From: Microstegium vimineum
Lineage: Eukaryota > Streptophyta > Magnoliopsida > Poales > Poaceae
Direction of reading: 5' to 3'
NCBI GenBank assembly: GCA_022036555.1
Contig: CM039126.1
Coordinates: forward strand, 10,274,079 to 10,338,078
DNA length: 64,000 bases
The notes beneath the pieces were generated by a model. It searched no databases. It was not told the origin of the DNA and saw only the letters and a list, made by a program, of their open reading frames with translations. Made by a program: the position numbers and the translations under genes. Below, one piece after another: positions 58,250 to 64,000 of the stretch. Positions within the stretch are counted from its first letter, which is position 1; each line of letters opens with the position of its first letter.

Positions 58250-59640
58250 ATTCAGCCTAGGTACCATTATTAGGGACATGATCTGCCTGTGTGCCAATGT
58301 CATTATTGTTAGGTGTCCAGGAGGATTAAGCAGGCACATGTTCATCCTACCCATGCCTGAAGATCCAATTGTGGAGAATACAACAGACAAGAACAAGCTT
58401 TACTTGGGTTTTGTATGGGTGGAAAGGTTTGTTGTCAATAATTCTGAACCTATTCTTCAAAGCCCCAAAAGCCCTCTCTAATGTCACCCTAAGAGAGGAA
58501 TGCTTCAAATTAAACAACTCTCTTTGGTTTTGAGGCCTGTTTGAACCAAACTCCCTTAAATGGTACCTGGTGCCACAAAATGGTGGCAAGAAACTAGGCC
58601 TAACAGCATATCCAACCTCCCTGAGATAGAATTTGCCTAAAATTTAAGACAAGGACATGTTTTAGTAGTTTGATTTGGGAACATTTAATGTGCATTAGAC
58701 ATGTGTGGGTTGGAGGATACCTGGTGGGACTCTAAGGCCATCAGTTCTTTCTAAAGCATCAAACAAAATAAGAGCATCATGTGTAGATCCCTCCCATCCA
58801 TCTAAAACATAGGTAAATATCATATCAAAGTCCATTGCTGCAAACACATTTTGTGTGATAGTGTGCTTCCTGCCTCTAAAGGCAGGTTGCATCTTTAGAG
58901 GAACTCTAGCTAATACATGTGTCCAATCAATTGCACCTATGCAGTCCTAGATGAACAAATCATCATCCATAGTCAGTATTGTGACTAACATATGAGTAAG
59001 TTAATTATGACCTCATGAAAAGTTATGGGACACTAACCTTAAAATAGGGGTACCATCTTCTGCTCCCAAGGATCCTACAATGGACACTAGTAGCGGGAGG
59101 GACAATCAATTCATTCCTCGGGGGACCCACTGCATATAGCACCCTCTAAAAAACCTACTAATAGTCTCTCCCAACCTCCTGAAACTAAGGTCAACAACCC
59201 TAAATCTCTCATTGTGCCTGACATGCAAGAACATCGCTACCTATTCTTCAACAAATGCATGCATGCTATGAGTGACCAATTCTCTACTATGAAAAAGGTC
59301 ACACAGTTGGAAAAAAAATGAGCTCTTCATCCTAAGAAGGTTGACACAATGAGCATCATCAGACTCATAAATGTATGTCAGGTTATTCATCCTCTACCAT
59401 TGGACCACAATTCACTGAGCGGGCATCCTCAACTCGTCTCCTAAACCACATAAAAAACCAGGCCACCTTGGACACTACCACAGCTGTTGCTGCCCTGTGC
59501 CTAGCTTGGAAGTTCATGCCTACCAACAATATGTATAGAAAAATTAGATACGAATCATACACTTTGTGGTGTGTACTATGGAGCAACAAAAGATTCAGAC
59601 CTAAACCTAGACACAGCTGCCACACCTAGGTGCTCCTCCA
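58250..59640 (-). pseudogene. PIF/Harbinger transposase remnant (DDE_Tnp_4 type)
   Basis: Minus-strand pieces in order: an N-terminal leader (59629-59383); NLTYIYESDDAHCVNLLRMK, then FFQLCDLF and VAMFLHVRHNERFRV (about 59390-59190); DCIGAIDWTH with the first catalytic Asp (about 58950); RGRKHTITQNVFAAMDFDM, then FTYVLDGWEGSTHDALIL (58892-58740); and KFYLREVGYAVRPSFLPPF with LRVTLERAFGALKNRFRI, then CCILHNWI (58640-58350), containing the final Glu region. Stops (for example just before DCIGAID) and frame breaks separate them. An intron near 58690 is possible, as these genes often have one. This is the transposase that mobilises Tourist-like MITEs, several of which lie in the window. It is no longer functional. 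Confidence 0.85.
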
Positions 59641-60337
59641 GCGCCTAACATAACAAAACATAACATTATTGACCTAAGCACTATGCTCAGTTTTGTAAAT
59701 CAAAATAACCATCATCATGGGCAAGTAGAAGAAATCACATTTGTACAGACAAATATACATGACTATTGACTAGGGCTCAGATCTAAGCGTGCAACGAGAG
59801 GGAAAGCACTAGAAAGTAGTAGATATCCACTACCAGCTCATGGTTTTGAGTTCGTAAGAACAAACCCCAATAACTCATGGCTCATGTCTCAAATATAAAA
59901 AATCACAAATGAAATCACTGCATTTAGAGGAAGAGGAAATAGGCGCAAGTGAGGTATACCATCGAAGCATCGAAGGACCACCACAAATAGGTCGTGGAGA
60001 TCCAATCAGGAGGTCAATCGAGGTTGAGGGGGAGGAAGAGGAAAGGACACAACAAAGAAATGGAGGAAGGAGAGGCGCGAAATGGGGGCAGTAACACGTG
60101 TGTGCCCTTTTATCACCCGCACGATGCCATCTCCTGCGCTCACCCAAACCCTTCCCGCCAAGCATCGAGTCGACCTGCATCACGAGGGAAGTGAGATTTG
60201 AGAAGACAGATGCATCTATGACGACAGAGGGAAGAGGAATGAGGTGAGGTAGGTAAGGGCAACCAAACAAGGCCACATTGCACCGAGTGGTGCGGGATGG
60301 GCCTCAAGACGACCTACTTCGGGGTACCAATCACGCC
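59641..60337. other. Probable 5' part of the PIF/Harbinger element
   Basis: No gene is seen. It ends with accaatcacgccc followed by TAA at the edge of the inverted duplicate, which could be the element's right terminus and target site; a matching left end was not found. Confidence 0.35.
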
Positions 60338-61855
60338 CTAACTACACTGACTAGCGTCTGTACAAGCAAACAATAGGAGGTAAGGAGCTGACTAGTGAAC
60401 CTACGTTTTACAGCTCATACCACAGGGACATACTACTGCATAAAAGCATTGTTATTATTACTACTACCTCGTTCCTGGGCGTGGCTATTCCTACTATTTT
60501 GTCACCCTTGGCTACTTAATTTGGTAAATACTTGTTGCCCTAGGCTTCAAAAATCAAACCCAACATGCTACCAGTATCTGTCTAACATTTTGTGACGGTG
60601 AATGCTTAAGCCCATGATTCACATGTTGCGGGAATGCTAAAATGGGGACTGATGACTGTGACATTGTTGGTATTTCTTAACGCACACAGATAAATCCGCA
60701 AGCGCACGGATACCGCTGTAGCTTTCACCCGTGAGTATTCCAAGGGTATCGATTTCCACGGGGAACGTGAAGTGTACTAGATAAGAACTAAGAGCATCCA
60801 ATGAAAGATAAGATAACTGGGTAGAGAGATTTTAGAGTTTTCTAAGGGAGTTATCTAATCAAAGGTCCACTATACTCCACTTACTTCGGAGCAACAGTAC
60901 CTTCCCGACTCTCGACAAAGACTGGGAAAAAGGTAGTCGGGAGAGGCTGCCAAAAGCTCTACGAAAACACCAACCCGAACGTGGTGGACTACAAAGACCT
61001 TACAGAGCTGTCACCCCTGGGGCAACCACAACTATCCGTAGGATTGGGCGCAAACTCAGGTAAACTCTAGTCTAGACACCACGTCTACACTATCGCTTAC
61101 TACTCTAATTCAACGTTAAAACTAGAGCACTCAATACGAGCGGAGATCCCGTAAATAGAATAAAGTAAGAACTGAAATAAGATACTTAGAAATAATAAAT
61201 GAAGAACCTGGAGATCGCTCCGAACCAGATGTTGCACAAGTACAATGTTGAGGAAGATCCGACAGATCCGGCTCCTCCTAGCTCTCTCCTCCTCTCTCTC
61301 ACCTCTAATTACAACTAGATGAACTAGAACTAGATCTAGACAACTAGAGGGACCTCTCTCCTTCTCTCTCTAATTGAAACCCTAGCTTTTGCTCTGGAGA
61401 AGAATAATGAGATGAGATGATCCTCAGGGGGGTCAGGGGCCTTCCTTATATAGCCTCCTCAAATGAACGTGGGCCGTTGGATCAAACCGACCTATATGAA
61501 GGGTTTAGATTCATCCTCAAAGGCGGTGGAGCACGATCCGCGAAGCAGAGCCTGATTGGCTCCGGGGTAGGGCGGGCGCCCCATTCGTTCTGGTGTCTCC
61601 TGGAACCTTCTAGAGTATAGTTTATTGTGCGGTTGATAAATATCTCTATGTAAACATGACATGTGGGCCTTTCCTTGGTATTTCCTGATAACCCCCTGTA
61701 GAAACAGACATTCACCAAAACTCGTGGAATTCTGTTAGTATAAACCCTAATTCTAGCTATGGGTTTCATTTAGATCCTTTTCCTTGTTTAGTTAACGGTT
61801 AAAATTGGTACTTAAGTACCGTCAACAGACGTCAGATGTGCAAACAATGGGGCAA
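60338..61855. repeat. Inverted duplicate of copy B exon 2/intron 2, split by a solo LTR
   Basis: 60338-60664 and 61828-61855 together match the reverse complement of 54727-55093. The exon end and donor (ctgtacaagcaaacaatagg at 60358-60377, followed by aggtaagg) are still recognisable. The fragment is too small to code. Confidence 0.8.
60665..61827 (+). mobile_element. Solo LTR, about 1163 bp
   Basis: Begins tgttggtatttcttaacgca and ends taagtaccgtcaaca (TG..CA), flanked by gacat (60660-60664) and gacgt (61828-61832). The unduplicated source at 54748 reads gacgt on its minus strand, so the left duplicate has mutated once. There is no internal region or second LTR. The ends resemble grass Gypsy LTRs, which I infer from memory. 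Confidence 0.75.
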
Positions 61856-61959
61856 CATGTATCGATTAACAATTATATGAATTGTTTGTAAAACCCTTTT
61901 ACTTGTATGGCTATTCTAAAGCTGTCCCTAATCAGAGTCTGTGTGAGGATGTACATGAA

Positions 61960-62966
61960 TATTAGATCAACATATTAATAGTTGATGACTATGTTTCACA
62001 AGTCACAAACATAGAGATGTCAAATTATGAAATTAATAATGTGGACACATGTATGACATGAGGTTGGACTGACCCAAAGTGAGATTGTCTCCATACACAT
62101 AATGTACGTTATGTACTTAGACCTAAGATTATCGTATATATTCAAGATGTGAAATGACCTACTCAAGGACCATCAAACCCTACTCCATAACTGGGTAGTT
62201 ATAAATGTAGGTTTCGAGTTTGTCGGGACATGCTGTGAGATATAGTCAATCAAGATGGAATTTGCCTCTCTTTATGTGAGAGAGATATCACTGGACCACT
62301 TGAATGATTGGATCAAGAAATGCATGGCCGTGCTTGGGTTAAGTGTTGTATGTGGTTTTGTGGTAGCTCATCTGATATGATCTTTGCGTATGCATAGGAG
62401 TTGACACGCTTTGCTAGAGACCGCTATCAACAACTATTGCTCGAGCAAGAGTACTCGGGTCATGTCTTTGTGTGTGTAAACCCATAGGGTCGTAGGCTTA
62501 AGGGGCTGGAAAGCTAATTCGAGTTGGACTTGAATTAGATAAGGATTAGGGTTACTAATGGGCCTCCAACGTAGAAGCTCATTAGGACGCCTATATAAGC
62601 AAGGGGTGGGCATGGGAGGCTAGGTCAATCCCATGCCTTTTGACAGCTGTCGTCGCCCCCACGCCCGCGCTTGTTGCTCCTTGTGAACCTAGCAGTCCGG
62701 AGGCACAACGCTTCCTCCCTGTATGTGTGCGATACCTCGGAGGTGCTGCATCTAGAGCACAAGGACAAACTGCACATGAAGGATGGACGTGAGCAACTGT
62801 ACGACACTGCTGCGATGCGCATGTCTACATCGAGACGCTTCTACTGCACCTACAAGTCTAGTGGTAATCCCGTGATCTATGACTAGCAGTAGTTCTTGAT
62901 TTATGGGGTCAAAATTTTTGTTTTCTGGCTAGCGTAGCATCCCATATCCCTACATTTTTTTACACC
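61960..62966 (+). mobile_element. Partial LTR, Copia SIRE/Maximus-like
   Basis: The sequence tgaggttggactgacccaaa (62079), a TATATAAG box (62593-62600), and the stretch ttttctggctagcgtagcat near 62920 resemble the LTRs of that lineage. The short open frames at 62625-62886 lie within it and are not genes. Boundaries and family are tentative. Confidence 0.45.
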
Positions 62967-63459
62967 ATTGTAGCAACAATTCTCTGATATTTATATATAC
63001 AATAACCTTAGTCCAAGCTTTCATTATTAATAGTGGAAGTTTAGATGCTAAATACACTATAATTCACTTTTTCCTTAAGGTTCTTAGAATTACTCTAAAA
63101 ATCCCATGCCTTGCAGTAATTGTTTACAACTAGTTTTCATAGCAAGCAATTACTTGACATTATGTGCAATCCAAAATCATAATATGAGCATATTCCTTGT
63201 GTGGAATGAACCTATATATACATAGGACCTCTCTTACACTTTACTTTCAGGTTAACCCAAAGGTGCTATTATTAGATCAATGGATTATAAGTTGGACATT
63301 ACTCAACTAAACTTCCAAAGTGATATTAAACCACCACACTAAAATGTCTGTATATATTAACAAAATGTTTATAGGCTCAGATCTTGGAGTTGTTGTTGGT
63401 AGAGTTAAACCCCAAAATCATTGTCCCAGAAAGCAGGAAACTTATATTTTTATTATTTT
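62967..63459. other. AT-rich sequence, nothing recognised
   Basis: No gene, RNA or clear repeat is seen. Confidence 0.4.
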
Positions 63460-63760
63460 TATTTCGCATATGTCTTGGTTGTAATGTTCAATAGTACATA
63501 TGTGACATTCTATGATTTATTTTTGTGATGTTCCACACAATATATATGTGATATTTTTTTAGTATACATGTGGTGTTGTATGATAGTTGCAATGTTCGTG
63601 CAGTATGCATGTGATGGTTTATGGATGTATTTTGTGATGTTCATATAGTATACAATTTCTTAAAATGTATTATGTGATGTTCATGTATTATACATGTCAT
63701 TTTTATAATGTATTTTATGTAACCAATTAATATCCATGTGTTTATTTTTTCTACTATTAC
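63460..63760. repeat. Degenerate tandem repeat, unit about 35-45 bp
   Basis: Imperfect copies of 'tgtgatgttcatgtagtatacatg' recur from 63500 to 63700 (for example 63526, 63555, 63605, 63637, 63675). Noncoding. Confidence 0.5.
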
Positions 63761-64000
63761 GCGGTCTTTTATTTTTATCTCTTTTGTTTTCCTTACGCAA
63801 AGGTTCTATCTTTTATGCTTCTATTTATGTCATGTTATTTATTTATCTATTTTATATATGTTATAGCTCTTGTTATTCATATTTTCTCTATTTCATGGGT
63901 ATTAAATAATGTACCTAGAATGTTTTTATTGAAAATATGAATCATTTTTTTAATTAGAACATTTGTCTTATGAAGACATAATATCTTATCTTGAGATCTA

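Noticed and set aside
62625..62886. 71-aa plus and 65-aa minus frames
   Set aside because: They overlap each other inside an LTR-like sequence; there is no independent support.
1..64000. CRISPR arrays, rRNA genes, operons, riboswitches
   Set aside because: None found. Repeats are transposon-derived or microsatellites, and genes have eukaryotic introns.

Overview
The window is nuclear DNA of a grass (Poaceae), probably a panicoid such as sorghum or a relative. This rests on GC-rich (NNG/NNC) coding exons with canonical plant GT-AG introns, AT-rich intergenic DNA, and many grass-type elements: Stowaway and Tourist MITEs, Copia and other LTRs, LINEs, a Helitron and PIF/Harbinger. The species call is inference; no search was run. 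There is no prokaryotic, viral, CRISPR or rRNA sequence.

Layout. (1) 0-11.2 kb is a carboxylesterase (CXE, HSL/GID1-like) cluster. It holds an intact minus-strand gene (30-995), a C-terminal pseudogene scrap (3.8-4.07 kb), a plus-strand gene broken by one missing base (7164-8155) and an intact minus-strand gene (10225-11217). Between them lie an 806-bp palindromic Mutator-like MITE, a CGGTTACCG-rich repeat and a decayed LINE. (2) 11.9-16.8 kb is an 11-exon minus-strand type II NAD(P)H dehydrogenase (NDC1-like, 545 aa). (3) 17-20 kb is a small repeat field with a SINE and a 5'-truncated LINE, both with exact target-site duplications. (4) 21.5-22.7 kb is a single-exon DUF1645/AR781-like gene. 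(5) 22.7-29.3 kb is intergenic with several MITEs. (6) 29.3-32.05 kb is a five-exon ZOP1-like gene (U1-type zinc finger plus OCRE, 245 aa). (7) 33.6-55.5 kb is a head-to-tail pair of 18-exon S9 prolyl-oligopeptidase/acylaminoacyl-peptidase-like genes on the minus strand. Copy A (720 aa) is intact and has a transit-peptide-like N-terminus. Copy B has the same exon structure but lost one base in exon 12, uses a GC-AG intron, and carries a young 5.2-kb Copia element antisense in intron 11. (8) Between the copies a 1.3-kb Helitron sits inside a Stowaway MITE. (9) 55.5-64 kb is repeat-dominated: a PIF/Harbinger transposase remnant, an inverted duplicate of copy B exon 2/intron 2, a solo LTR inside that duplicate, and an LTR-like tail.

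Exon coordinates were read by eye from splice sites, frames and comparison between paralogues. For NDC1, ZOP1 and copy A the summed exon lengths divide by three, which supports the models. I found no convincing novel multigene system. The most notable material is gene-duplicate decay (single-base lesions in two otherwise well-preserved genes) and several nested insertions whose order can be read directly.
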